Positions 10,085 to 20,755 of a stretch of DNA of 64,000 nucleotides are shown in pieces. Origin of the DNA: Lithodes maja. Lineage: Eukaryota; Arthropoda; Malacostraca; Decapoda; Lithodidae. Each line of letters starts with the position of its first letter. Position 1 is the first letter of the stretch. The stretch spans positions 1-64,000 of the forward strand of contig JBAKBP010004436.1 of NCBI GenBank assembly GCA_037953745.1. Reading direction: 5' to 3'. The notes under the pieces are model-generated. The model did no database searches. It saw nothing but the letters and a program-made list of their open reading frames with translations, and had not been told where the DNA came from. The translations under genes and the position numbers were made by a program.

Positions 10085-10420
10085 GGTGGGCTCCCTTACC
10101 GCCCGCCACATCCTCGCGTTGGTACGGTAAAAGGTGGGCTCCCTTACCGCCCGCCACATCCTCGCGTTGGTACGGTAAAAGGTGGGCTCCCTTACCGCCC
10201 GCCACATCCTCGCGTTGGTACGGTAAAAGGTGGGCTCCCTTACCGCCCGCCACATCCTCGCGTTGGTACGGTAAAAGGTGGGCTCCCTTACCGCCCGCCA
10301 CATCCTCGCGTTGGTACGGTAAAAGGTGGGCTCCCTTACCGCCCGCCACATCCTCGCGTTGGTACGGTAAAAGGTGGGCTCCCTTACCGCCCGCCACATC
10401 CTCGCGTTGGTACGGTAAAA
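10081..10420. repeat. 48-bp minisatellite, seven copies
   Basis: Seven essentially identical units starting AAAAGGTGGGCTCCCTTACC. The unit's AGGTGGGCTCCCTTA is the reverse complement of the start of the MITE at 56596, so the array seems to be an amplified MITE end plus about 30 bp of flank. Open frames on both strands (period divisible by three) are artefacts. Confidence 0.95.
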
Positions 10421-10440
10421 TACAGGTTGTCCATTTTTCC

Positions 10441-10476
10441 GACCCCCCCCCCCCCCCCACCACACACACACACACA
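10441..10476. repeat. Poly-C and CA runs
   Basis: A C run of about 17 bases, then CACACA repeats. Confidence 0.9.
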
Positions 10477-10517
10477 TGCGCACTATTGCTCTCTGTCACG
10501 GAACTAGTATATTATTT

Positions 10518-10941
10518 CGCGTGATGGGTTGGTCTATCAGAATGAGAGTTGAGCGTTCTCTGCCATACCCATAGCTTACTCTGACTGTTCCTTTTACTTA
10601 TATATTTTCTAGATCTCGAGTGACGGCGTCTTTTCCGTGGATTGACCTCCCTACTGCCAACCCTGGCAGATTGGGAGCCAAAGCGTCACATTTTTCCTTT
10701 GCCCCTCAACTTTCCCTTTATAATTGCTGAGGGGCACAGGGCCTTGGGTGGGGCTTTTGTTTCCCGGGCGTTTCCGCACCCTCCTCAGCTCCCCGCCTTT
10801 GAGTGGCTTCGGTCACCTGGGCATTATTAGTGGTAAGCTGGGAGGGTTCTGTGGGGGCGCTCGGTTATGGCCTTGGCCTTGCTCGGGACCTTGGGGCTGC
10901 TCGGCCAGACAGCCTGAGGAACAGCAACAACAACAACAACT
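10518..10941 (+). mobile_element. SINE-like retroposon with (CAA)n tail, copy 1
   Basis: About 420 bp from GATGGGTTGGTCTATCAGAA to a tail of ACAACAACAACAAC, matched almost throughout by 62890-63225 on the same strand. The second copy lacks about 85 bp between GGGCGTT and GTGGGGGCGC. Two dispersed copies with a simple 3' tail point to retroposition. No pol III boxes are obvious, so the origin is unknown. Confidence 0.7.
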
Positions 10942-11054
10942 ATTTCGCGTGGTGGGGTGGCGTGCGGAGTGGTCTGTGTTTGTGGGATGGTTATTGTTGT
11001 TGCTGTTGTTGAAATTACTGTGAAAATGTTGGTGGGTGTGGGTGTGAGGTTTAC

Positions 11055-11097
11055 TATCTATCTATCTATCTATATATATATATATATATATATACAC
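11055..11097. repeat. CTAT and TA microsatellite
   Basis: CTATCTATCTATCTA followed by a TA run. Confidence 0.9.
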
Positions 11098-11339
11098 CCG
11101 GTATACTATAGTACTACCGGTAAGTGAATTATGTGTTAAGCGAGAGATTGCCTGGTGAGCGAGAAACATGAGAGCAGTGGGAGATATTCGGAGTGTTGAA
11201 ATCATGTTACAATATCATTACTGGAAGCACAACAACACGTTCAAGGCTGGAGGGATCTCATAGGCCTACGTTTATAAGGAATAGGATTATCTACAAAGGG
11301 TGAAATACATGGACACTTCTTGAACTTTTAACCCTTTCA

Positions 11340-11425
11340 ATCAGATGGCGCCAATATATACCGGTACTCAATGATGGCGCCAATTTATGCTCAATGATGG
11401 CGCCAATTTATACTCAATCCTACGG
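11340..11425. repeat. Three short repeats with GATGGCGCCAAT
   Basis: GATGGCGCCAATxTATxC occurs three times at spacings of 26-35 bp. Just upstream is TTAACCCTTTCAATC, the sort of start seen in the TTAA elements here, but no matching right end was found. Confidence 0.6.
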
Positions 11426-11822
11426 CCTTTAAGATTATTTTATTCACTTTTAGGAGGGATTTGTGACGAGTTCAGGGGTTATTTTGAGATAGACTATCGG
11501 GGGCTGATGAGTGATTGGTGTTTCTGAATGCTTGTGTGCTTGCTTTGTGTGGGCAAACTGTTATATGTTTTATTCTCCTGTCTCCTCTGTTTCCTTTCCC
11601 GTGTCTCTTGCTGATCCTCCCTACCCCTTGTTGGACTAAGGGCTGGCTACTGACTGACTGCTTGACTACCGGTATTTACATTACAATTACTCAAAAGTAT
11701 TCCACAGAGCACGCATTCCACCATGTTGCATCCGTGATATTCTGGCATTGCAAGCGTCATATCCTTCACGGCATTGCGACATGATTACCACTTTAATCTG
11801 CATCAATACTCCCACTCCGGTT

Positions 11823-12220
11823 GAAGGGGGGAGGTGCGTATTTATTTGTTCATATATTTATTTGTTCATATATTTATTTGTTCATATATTTATTTGTTCA
11901 TATATATATTTATCTTTATATTATTATTTTAGTTTCTTCCCTAGACCTCCATCAAGCTTTAATAAACAGCCCCCCCAAGATAAAAATTTGTACTACATTT
12001 TTCGACGCAGTTTTTCTTAAGTTACAGGCTCGCTAGCGCTCGCCAGGAAAACATCGACACCTAAATGACACGAAGATTCTTAATATATACAAAGAAAGGG
12101 GCGAAAGGTCTTAAAATCGCAAAACTAATGAGCCAAACGTCATAAAATCTGAAAACTAATGGGGCTAAACATGAGTAAGAAAGGGGACCAGAAAAACGAC
12201 CCATCTCCCTTACTGCAGCC
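11823..12220 (+). mobile_element. TTAA-type MITE, GGGGAGG family, with internal 16-bp minisatellite
   Basis: Starts GAAGGGGGGAGGTGCG, then CCTAGACCTCCATCAAGCTT, CTCGCTAGCGCTCGCCAGG, CACCTAAATGACACGAAG and the ACTAATG..CAAACGTC blocks, ending near CATCTCCCTTACTG. A 16-bp repeat (TATTTATTTGTTCATA, about four and a half copies, 11838-11910) sits in its left part. The target TTAA is degenerate at both ends, so this is an old copy. Confidence 0.65.
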
Positions 12221-12379
12221 CACCAGTGTCTGTATCTCTGTGTTGCTCTCCATATTGCAAGCACAGCACTGCACTATCCCGTTCTCAGTATATTGACTGT
12301 ATTTCTCAATCTTGCACCTAGGATACGATTGACTTGCTATAGGCTAGTGTATTTGTCATTTACATAAGTACCGGTACAT

Positions 12380-12690
12380 TATTTGTACATAAACCTTCAG
12401 CTATTCTATCGCTACTATAATAATCAGTGTTCCTCAGAGCTTTCCCAGTGCATACCACCTCCTTTATGTAGGGCACGTGGTACCCGTCTTGCAACTCAAT
12501 CCCACCCCTACTCTGTGCAACTCTCCAACCCAAGAATGAAACGTTACTCTCAAACTTTCTTCTACTCAACAGCTGAGCTCTGGAACTCTATCCCAGAATC
12601 AGTCTTTCCCTCTTCCTATGACTTAAATTGCTTCAAACTCCGTGTGTCCAGGCATTTTGGCCCTGTCACTCTTTCAACTACGGGGGAGGC
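12380..12690 (+). pseudogene. LINE 3' fragment (family G)
   Basis: A plus-strand frame carries the ORF2 C-terminal signature of family G: YNNQCSSELSQCIPPPLC, ATQSHPYSVQLSNPR, FYSTAELWNSIPES and FPSSYDLNCFKLRVSRHF. The frame is open across the whole fragment, but RT and endonuclease are missing, as expected from 5' truncation. No function expected. Confidence 0.8.
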
Positions 12691-12744
12691 ACTCGCTATA
12701 GGCAATTCTGCCTTTTGCCTCCCTCAATCACATAGAAAACAAAA

Positions 12745-12870
12745 ATGTCTTGATAGCGTAAAGGTTAGTGAGTGGAATTTGGGTGTGAGTATCCTAGGTT
12801 GGAATCAATGGAGTACCACATGTACAGGTATTCATTAGTTTCATTGATTTCATTAGTTAGGTTTATTTGC
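12745..12870 (+). mobile_element. tRNA-derived SINE
   Basis: A-box-like TAGCGTAAAGGTTAGTG, then GGTGTGAGTATCCTAGGTT with a weakened B box, then a short body with TTTCATTAGTTAGG. Same family as the 9.4 kb and 3.6 kb copies. Confidence 0.5.
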
Positions 12871-13192
12871 AAGTAAATTGGTGGGCTGGTGATAATGTGA
12901 ATATATAAATTACGCATTCTTCAAGTTGTAATTAATGTCGAATGTTAATAGTTCCAACGCCTATAGTTGACTGCACTTTCTTAACCTCTATTACAAAAAG
13001 ATGGAACACCATGCTGCCTTAAATACTTAGCTCGAGTCTAACCTATAGGTGCGTTCGTCACACTGCTAGTGTTACTGATGAGCGTGACGCCCCCCATAGT
13101 TAGTTGTGGTTGTGATAGGGTGTAATTTGAACACTGCACCAACCGGCTTGCTGGAAAAAGGCCCGCTTGACTCAGCCGTTGGGTGTCAAACG

Positions 13193-13372
13193 AAAACCGA
13201 GTCCTTTCTTGTCAGTGTTTATTATTATATTTGCAGATATATAATTGTGGTTTATAGTTCAAATTATGTATCTGGAGGTGATAAAACCGAGTCCTTTCTT
13301 GTCAGTGTTTATTATTATATTTGCAGATATATAATTGTGATTTATAGTTCAAATTATGTATCTGGAGGTGAT
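13193..13372. repeat. Exact tandem duplication of 90 bp
   Basis: A 90-bp segment beginning AAAACCGAGTCCTTTCTTGT occurs twice in a row with a single G/A difference, so the duplication is recent. The surrounding stretch 12870-13650 shows no gene. Confidence 0.9.
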
Positions 13373-13653
13373 AAAATAGCCGAAAATATGCTAATTCCTG
13401 ATAATTTGCTGGCATTCCTTCTCATATGAGCCAGCCGTGATATGACTCGACCTTTAACCGACCCAATAATTCCTCAATGGCAGTTCACACGACCGGATTG
13501 TTTCTGGCATTTTATCTCGGCATCTCTGGTTTGGAGGCTTATGAATTAAAGTACAATAAGATTCCAGCAAGCTACAGCAATTCGGTCGATGCGTGTACAG
13601 CGCCGCACTAGGATATTCTCACCGTGAGGTAAGGGTGCTAACGTTTTTGTATT

Positions 13654-14313
13654 TCAACCACAGGGGGTTAATGGTGTCATTGGGCGAAATTTATGTATGG
13701 TTTTACGCGATGGAGGGGAAATAGATTTAGGAGAAGAAAGTAGGTTTTTAGAGTCAGGAGGGACAGGTGAGGGATTACAGAAAGTGGTTTTAGGGCGAAG
13801 ACTGGGGGTGATAGGTAAAGCGGGGGGTATGTTGGTGAGTTTTGGTGGAGATGGGGGAAGGCTAGAGGAGGTATGGCTGGTTAATGGTGACTGGTCAGAA
13901 AGGGGTTGCTGAGGTGAAGTGAGGGCAGAGAGAGAGGGAGAGGTTTGAGTTTGGAGAGAGGGAAAGGACGGAGGTTTGAGCTTAGGGATGCGGGAAGGGG
14001 TGAAATAGGGTAGAAGAGGGGGGTGGCTGACAGGAGGTAAAGGAGAAGAGGGGGAGGTTTGGGTAGAGAGGATAGGAGGAGGTGGAGGAGGTTGGTGTTT
14101 AGGGAGGTGAGAAGGGGTGAACTGGGTGAGGCGAGTGGGGAGGGCGACAGGAGGCTGAGGAACAGGAGAGTTAAAGGCAGGCAAAGGAGAAATGAGGGGG
14201 GGGGGGTGTGAAAGGAGGCTAAGGAGGAGGTACGGAATGGGTGAGGGGGTCAGGTCTGGGAAGAAGGGAGGTTTGAGGGTGAAGATTTGAAACAGGGGTA
14301 GTACATTTAACAT
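13654..14313 (-). other. Proline-rich open frame overlapping the end of Gypsy pol
   Basis: A minus-strand frame of 219 codons, made mostly of Pro, Ser, Leu and Thr, overlaps the last 95 bp of pol in another frame. The DNA is almost pure pyrimidine on this strand. Either it is the original low-complexity C-terminal tail of Pol shifted out of frame, or a by-product of base composition. There is no signal peptide, no envelope-like membrane segment and no known domain, so I do not call it env. Confidence 0.3.
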
Positions 14314-17300
14314 CCTGGTCTGGTTCAGCGACTAAAGTTACATTTTTGTTAAGAGGTTGGAACCTTCTGACAAATCTATTCCTATAAGTGCGAGATTCCC
14401 TGTGATAGTTAATTATGACCTGGAAACAGTTAGGAATTTTGAGGACCTCAAATGGACCCTTGTACCGTGGCTTCAGTTTGGAGGGTACAGGCAAGATCGC
14501 TACCATTACCAGGTCGCCTACTCGGTGAGGGTTGTTTTGGGGGACTTTACCAGGCTGGAGATCTTGCGTGAATTGGAGCTGACGTAGGCGGTTTCTAAGA
14601 TGGACGAGGTTGGTGTTTAGACCTGGCGAGGGCTCAGCAGGGGCAGCTAGGTGACGTAGAGGTATTAGGAGAGGTGGGCTTCCAAAAACCATCTCGTGAG
14701 GGGTGATCCCGTTGTCTCTGGGGCAGGTGTTTATTCCCCATTGTATGATGCGAACTTGGCTTGTCCAGTCCGAGGAGTTCATCTGTTGCAGGCGGGTCCG
14801 GATTTGATTGGCGATGGTTCGATGGGAACGCTCGCATATGGAGTTCCCTTTTGGCCAGTAAGGTGAAGAATGGCTAATGTGGAACCCGAATATTTCTGAG
14901 ATCTGTGTCCAAATTTGTCCGGTAAATTCAGGGGCATTGTCGGAGTGGATTGCCCGAGGCAATCCAAAATATGGAAACACATGTTGTAATAATGCCTCTG
15001 TTACGGCCATAGCTGTGTGTTCTCGGGCAGGGCAAGCGATGACGTATTTGGAGTACGTATCCACAAAGGTGATGATGTAGCGGTATCCCCTGTCATTTTG
15101 CAGAGGCCCCATGACGTCAACTGCCAGAAGTTGCCAAGGTTTAGAAGCGATGAGTTTGCCGGAGGGTCCTGGAGTGCGTGTTTGATCTTTTCCCAGGGTG
15201 CAGGCGCGGCAGGCTTCGGTGATCTGTTTGTCAGTGGTGTATGGGCAAGGAGTCCAGTAGGTGTCCTTGAAGGTGTTCACCAATTTCTTCTGTCCTAGGT
15301 GGATCCCGTTGTTGGTGTGCAGGGAAGACATCATTTGCTCTGCATCTTCGGGGCCTAGTACAATCTGACCTTCGGGTGTGAAGAGTACGTCTCCCCTTCT
15401 TTGCAAGAGGCCAAATAGTCGGTTGGAGATCCAATTAGGTTTTTTGTTCCGGAGGTACGCCTGTATGAGAGCGGGAGTGGTGGTAGGTGGGGGTCGTGGG
15501 TCTTGAATGGCTTTGAGTTGTTCTGGTGCAAGAGGTAGCCGGGATAGGGCGTCTGCATTGGTGTGGAGTTTTCCCGGCCGATAGGAGATTTCAAAGTCGA
15601 ATTCCTCCAGTGACTCTCGCCAACGGACTGTCAGGGCATTTTTAGTGTCTGATCTTCTGAGCCATTGTAGGGCTTGGTGGTCCGTGATGATGGTGATTTT
15701 GACGCCCGCTAGGTAGGCCCGGAAGTGTTGGAGGGCCCAAACGATGCCTAAGCATTCTCTCTTGGTTACGGGGTAGTTGGTCTCTGCAGGGGTTAAGGTC
15801 CGGCTGGCTCAAGCAATGATGTGCTTGCGTCCTTCTCGATTTTGGGAGAGGACTGCACCGACGCCGAGGAGGGACACGTCGGTGTAGAGTCGGAATGGAA
15901 GTTGGTAGTCCGGAAAAGAGACGACAGGGGCAGACGCGAGCAGGTCCTTGAGGGAGTTGAAGGCTTGGGTGCGGTCGGGGATCCACACAAAAGGTTCTTC
16001 TTTCCGGGTTAAGTCGTGCATGGGTCTGGCAATTGTAGCAAAATTCTTCACGAATCTCCGATAGTAAGATGCTAACCCCAGAAAAGCCCTCACTCCTTTC
16101 ACTGACTTCGGGGGTTGGATCTCTTGGATGGCTTGTAGTTTCTTTGGGTCGGGGGCGAGTCCTTCTTCGGATACCAGATGTCCTAGGAATTGTACCTGAT
16201 GTCGAGCCATGGTACATTTGGTGGGTTTCAGTTTCAATCCGGCTTGCCGGATCCTCTGGAAAACTTGGCGGAGGCGCTGGAGGTGTTCTGCCCAGGTGCG
16301 GCCAAACATGATGATGTCGTCTAAGTAGGCCAAACAGGTTTCCCAAGTTAATCCCTGAAGTACGGATTCCATCAGCCGGGAGAAGGTGGCGGGACCGTTA
16401 CACAATCCGAACGGTAGTACAGAGAACTCGTATAACTTTCCTTGACTGGTGGAAAAAGCCGTCTTTTCTTGGTCTGCGGGGGCCATGGGGACTTGCCAAT
16501 ACCCTGATTGCAGGTCCAGAGTGGAGAACCATCTGGCCCCTAGTAGGGAATCTAGGAAGTCGTCGATGCGGGGCAGAGGGGTGGCATCCTTGATGGTGAC
16601 ATCGTTGAGTTGTCGATAGTCGATGCAGAAACGAGAGGACCCATCCTTCTTCTTGACCAGTACCACTGGGGAGGACCAAGGGCTAGTTGAGGGGTTGACG
16701 ATGCCTGCTTCTAGCATTTCTGCAACTTGTTTCTGTTCTTCTTGGCGCTGAAGGGGGTTCTTTCTTCGTATAGCTTGTCTCACTGGGGGTCCGACAGTAT
16801 GTATGTGATGTTCTAGTACATGGGTGTGGCCTACATCTTGGGAGTTGGTGGCGAAGATGTCCTGGTATTCTGTCATTAACTGACACAGATCGTCCTTTTG
16901 CTGAGGGGTGAGGTGAGCAGGAATTTCCGGGAGTGATGGAGTTGATGAAGGAATGGTGGTGGTGGTACGTGAGGGCTGGTCATCGTAGGTCTCCAGTTCT
17001 CCAATGGTGAGGCCCCTGGGTAAGGTGATAGGGTGGTCGGAGATGTTGGCTATACGTACTGCGTTTTGTTTTAAGATGGCAGGTGCAGTAAGGCAATCCC
17101 TGTCAAAAGGGCTCTGAAGAGAAGGAGTGTGAATGAGTTCTCCTGTCAGGGTTGGATGGATGGATACCCAATGTTCATGATGTGGCAGCAAAGTGATGGG
17201 TTGAGTGGTGATGGCCGCTGCAACACAGATGGCTTTCAAAGGTTGAGGGGGGTTGTGGAGCGGTGTTGTAGTCTTCGGAGTGGTGAGTCCTGGGTGGTCG

Positions 17301-17650
17301 GTGGAAAATAGCAATCTTCGTTCCACACACTGGATGGTAGTGAGAAGATCGAATCCCAGGTATCCGTCGTAAGTGGTCTCTTGGGAGGGAAATACCATGA
17401 AAGCGTGGTGATGGCCGTGGTTGGGTTGAGGGGTGGCCACATATAGTGGTGCAGTGATGCCAGTACTTGGAATGAGGTTGTCGTTGGCATCAATAAGGGT
17501 GGTGGAAGAGCGTTGAAGAGGCCCAAAAGTGTTGTGATGTCTCTGGTGATATGAGGAAAAAATACATGATTTTGAGGCTCCGGTGTCGACGAGTAGTCGA
17601 GATTTGACTCCTTGGATGGTGAGGTGGGTGTAAATGGGAGGTTTCATCAT
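14219..17650 (-). pseudogene. pol: Gypsy (Ty3-like) pol polyprotein with one internal stop
   Basis: Domains in order: aspartic protease (LLVDTGAS near residue 18), reverse transcriptase (LDLQSGYWQVP, LPFGLCNGPATFSRL, and the catalytic YLDD box in CLAYLDDIIMFGR), RNase H (starting near LYTDVSLLGVGAVLSQ), then integrase with an HHCC-type zinc region (CRAC) and the D-D-E residues in AVDVMGPL, HSDNAPEF and NSICERSHRT. The frame runs from ATG 17650 to the stop at 14219 and is broken only once, by a TGA at 15809-15811 inside RNase H. All else stays in one frame, so the copy is young. Its DNA is clearly richer in GC than its surroundings. Protease-RT-RNaseH-integrase order fixes it as Gypsy and not Copia. 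Confidence 0.95.
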
Positions 17651-17709
17651 AGTAGAGCTATCCTTATCTCGAGCCCCTGCCAGTCTCCAAGTTGGTGGGC
17701 GGGGGCGGT

Positions 17710-18590
17710 CTAAAAACCCGGTCGGATGACTTCCGGCTCGACTGTGCTGTGGTCGTCCGAGTCACCAACCTCTGCAGCTTCCTCGCCGTGGTCATCAGCT
17801 CCTGCAGTGCCGTCCTCCAGGATTGTGGCAACTCGTCTGGATGGTTTCAACCAGGGAATCTGTCCCCAGAATAAAGGAATCCTTGAGCGCTTGGCCAACA
17901 ATTCAGAGAAGGAACGTTTCAGCCCGTTGATAGGGCACTGGGATCCGCAGGGCTTCCAATCTCCAGGCTTGATCCTGGCCCACTCTTCTGGTTTATCCGG
18001 GCTGCGGTTGGGGTAGAAAATTGGTCCGGAAAGAGCTCCTTGGGGTTTAGTCGGAGCTCTGTTGATGCTGGCGATTTTCCCTTGCTCCCGGGACTTCTGC
18101 AGGGCAGAAGGCAGCATATGACAGGGAGATCCGCGTCATATCCGGCCGGTTCTGTAATGGCGAAGTGGTCCCGGACTGCAATAGGGAGGATCCTCATAAG
18201 GGTACGTCGGACGTTTTCTTTCTTCTCCGCAGCTGTAGCCGTCGTAAAAGCGGTGGAAGCCAGCCTGTTGAGCTTGCTGATGGTGGCGTCGAGGTCCCCA
18301 TCGTATGTGATAGCGTGGAACTGCTGGTCAGCTATTACGGTACCTAAGACGGGGTTAATGGCAGCTTTAGTATAGGTCTCAAACTGTTCCCAGGTCATCC
18401 CCGGGTTCTCTTTCACATTACTGGAAACTAGGGCCATGTATCGCCCTAGCTTCATTACTACTGTATGAATTTTAGGGGCCACTTCATTTTTAAATATGAT
18501 GTCAAGAACTGGCTTGACGACCTCTAAATAGGTGGCTATGTCATTTTCCTCCGGTTTGAAAGGAATAATATCCAGTGCTCTCCCCGTCAT
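17710..18590 (-). pseudogene. gag: Gypsy gag, frameshifted
   Basis: The first frame (start 18590, MTGRALDIIPFKPEENDI) is an all-helical capsid-like stretch of about 160 residues. Near 18100 the sense continues in another frame (start LPSALQKSREQGK) to a stop at 17710, so one indel splits gag. The second part is basic, with WKPCGSQCP, but I see no classic CCHC zinc knuckle. Gag ends 60 bp before the first ATG of pol. Its position between PBS and pol supports the call more than its sequence does. Confidence 0.8.
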
Positions 18591-18671
18591 CCTGACTACT
18601 TGCCCCTGTCGTGCTACTCTCAGAAATATTAAAGCAGGAAAAAAACTGAAAGGCTACCCTCGAGAAAGAGA

Positions 18672-18686
18672 CACCGCTGCCACCAG
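18672..18686 (-). other. Primer binding site of the Gypsy element
   Basis: On the minus strand CTGGTGGCAGCGGTG follows directly after an LTR end GGGCATAACA. TGG at the start and complementarity to a tRNA 3' CCA end are the usual features. I do not name the tRNA. Confidence 0.7.
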
Positions 18687-20724
18687 TGTTATGCCCAGTC
18701 CAAATTGGAACGCGAGATATTCTGAGTACAATGATTAACTCTCTAACTGGAGAAGTATACCTTTAACTTTAATAAAGAGACAACACGGCAGGAGAATAAT
18801 TACACAGGCGACAAGTTAACTCCTTGCGACATATATGACCCGATCGTGTCATATGAATAATTCCACCAAAAACTCATATGACGCGATCGCGTCATATGGA
18901 CTTATCTCTATACCTCTCCAATAAGTTTATGACGCAATTTTGAGTCATATGAGCTCAGTAAGTCCGATAAGTTACCATACGATAAAACCATTGGTGGCAA
19001 CCTCAGCCTCCTGCGATAATTCTAACGGCCGCAGTGTTGTTGTGAGTGTAGTGCGAGGCAGTGGCAATGATCCTGGGGCTCCCGCCTCCTTGGACTTACT
19101 GGAACATAATATGTCTGGGGGAGTTAACATGGGTTTCATTCACTTTACACCTGGTTCATGGAGGAGCAATATATTTAATTCTGGAACCTGAGATCATCAA
19201 AATGGCAACAATGGTAAATAGAGCATACAAATAATAATATGATTAACAATTATAAGGCAAGAGTCGAACAATGGGTCCGGACTCAAATTAACAATAACTC
19301 CTCGGATACAATTATAGAGTATCCAAAATAGTGGAGGCTTACCTCCCACTCAACTAGATCTCAAGCAAGATCTCAGCAAGGTAACAAGAGTGCAGTAATG
19401 GCAGATGTCGTCTGGATCATACTATGATGTCCCCGGCAATAGTGACGTTAACTGACTCTAAAGCAACAATGACCAAGTGGTCATCAACAATAAGGTGGGC
19501 TCTGAAAGGCTCACAAATGAACTGAATTCTACAGGTGTGCTAGATCTCACCTGGCAAGATTATTTATTCTAAAACTACTTGTGTGGGCAACTAGCAAGAT
19601 GCGGAAGGCTGATACAACAATCGTCGGGAGCTGAGATAGAGTGAGATCTATTCGAGTTATGAACCTGACAGAATGTTAAGTGAATGAGGCTAGAAGTTAT
19701 ACAAGGGAACAAGGTTACGTGTAAATAGGTGTGTATCTCATATGCTGTGGGTCTTATATAGGCGCGTCCCCTCTGACGGGCTATGGGAGACCAATAACCC
19801 GGGAATGTGCGGATATAAGGATCCCCTGATAGTTATGTCTAATGTGTCCCGGCAAGTGGGCAGATTAACGCCAATTTACGTAGAGACAGGAAAGCCCTCT
19901 CGCAAGACGTTATTTAGTGAGAACCCCTGAAGATAACTTCAACCACTACCCTGAGACAACTCTATACCCATAAACCGTAATAAGGCACTTAAAGGAGAGC
20001 TGGAGTGAAAAGGTGCCGTAGATCGAGGGAGAATCCAGTGGTCCAGGAGGGCAGCTGGGGCGTGGCACTTCTGGATGTTGGTCCTGGATTAGGCTGTACT
20101 CCTACGTCCTTACAGCTCCTAGCTCCTCTGCGCCTACCACGGGAGGCACCCGGGTTCCTCTTGCGCTCCGCGTGAGCAGGGACTTACTAAGAGTATGCCA
20201 GAGTTCTGCTACAGGGTTTGGTGGGGGGTTACGGCGACTAGCATAATGGTCTGTATAGAGTTTCAAGCAGTCTATCCAGTGACACTATGGTTAGTCTAAG
20301 GTTTGGGACAATTAAATTACTCCCTTGCAACTCCTCTGGAACCACAAGACTAATACAGTAAATAAAGGCCAGTGAAGGTGGGGCCCAAAGTGGGTTGCAC
20401 AATCTAGTCCTCTTCCTGAAGGGGGGAACCCGACCTGGTTGTCTCTAAGTACTGCACTATCCTTATAATCCCTTGAAAGGAACAAGACAGTAATCCTTAT
20501 TTACTTGGTCTGGGCACAGCATCGAAGGCCAGGAAGGTGGGGCCCAAAGTGGGTTGCACAAGCTAGTCCTCTTCCTGAAGGGGGGAACCCGACCTGGTCG
20601 TCTCCGATCACTGCACACAGCTTCAAGTGTGAACACCAGCTATTCTGGCTGCTTTTGTCTCTGGAACCACAGACTAATACAGTAAATAGAGGCCAGTGAA
20701 AGTGGGGCCCAAAGTGGGTTGCAC

Positions 20725-20725
<1 letters not shown>
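18687..20725 (-). mobile_element. 5' LTR of the Gypsy element (about 2.04 kb)
   Basis: On the minus strand it starts TGTGCAACCC (complement of 20716-20725) and ends GCATAACA (18687), giving TG..CA ends. The outer end abuts the ATT tail of the neighbouring LINE, and the third of three internal repeats is cut exactly there, which supports the boundary. It contains no gene. No matching 3' LTR was found left of 13654, so the element is incomplete on that side or the copy is too diverged to see by eye. Confidence 0.6.
20335..20725. repeat. About 160-bp repeats inside the LTR
   Basis: GGCCAGTGAAGGTGGGGCCC at 20367, 20527 (GGCCAGGAAGGTGGGG) and 20691, each with GTGGGTTGCACAA. The first two are followed by CTAGTCCTCTTCCTGAAGGG. 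The array has about 2.2 copies at the 5' end of the LTR, where U3 enhancer-type repeats are often found. Confidence 0.85.

Positions 20726-20755
<30 letters not shown>

Noticed and set aside
9909..10524. Open frames on both strands with 16-residue repeats
   Set aside because: They follow from a 48-bp array. Both strands are equally open.
11515..11784. Plus-strand frame of 89 codons
   Set aside because: No recognisable features and no support from composition.
13654..14313. Gypsy envelope gene
   Set aside because: The frame is low-complexity proline-rich with no signal peptide or membrane anchor.
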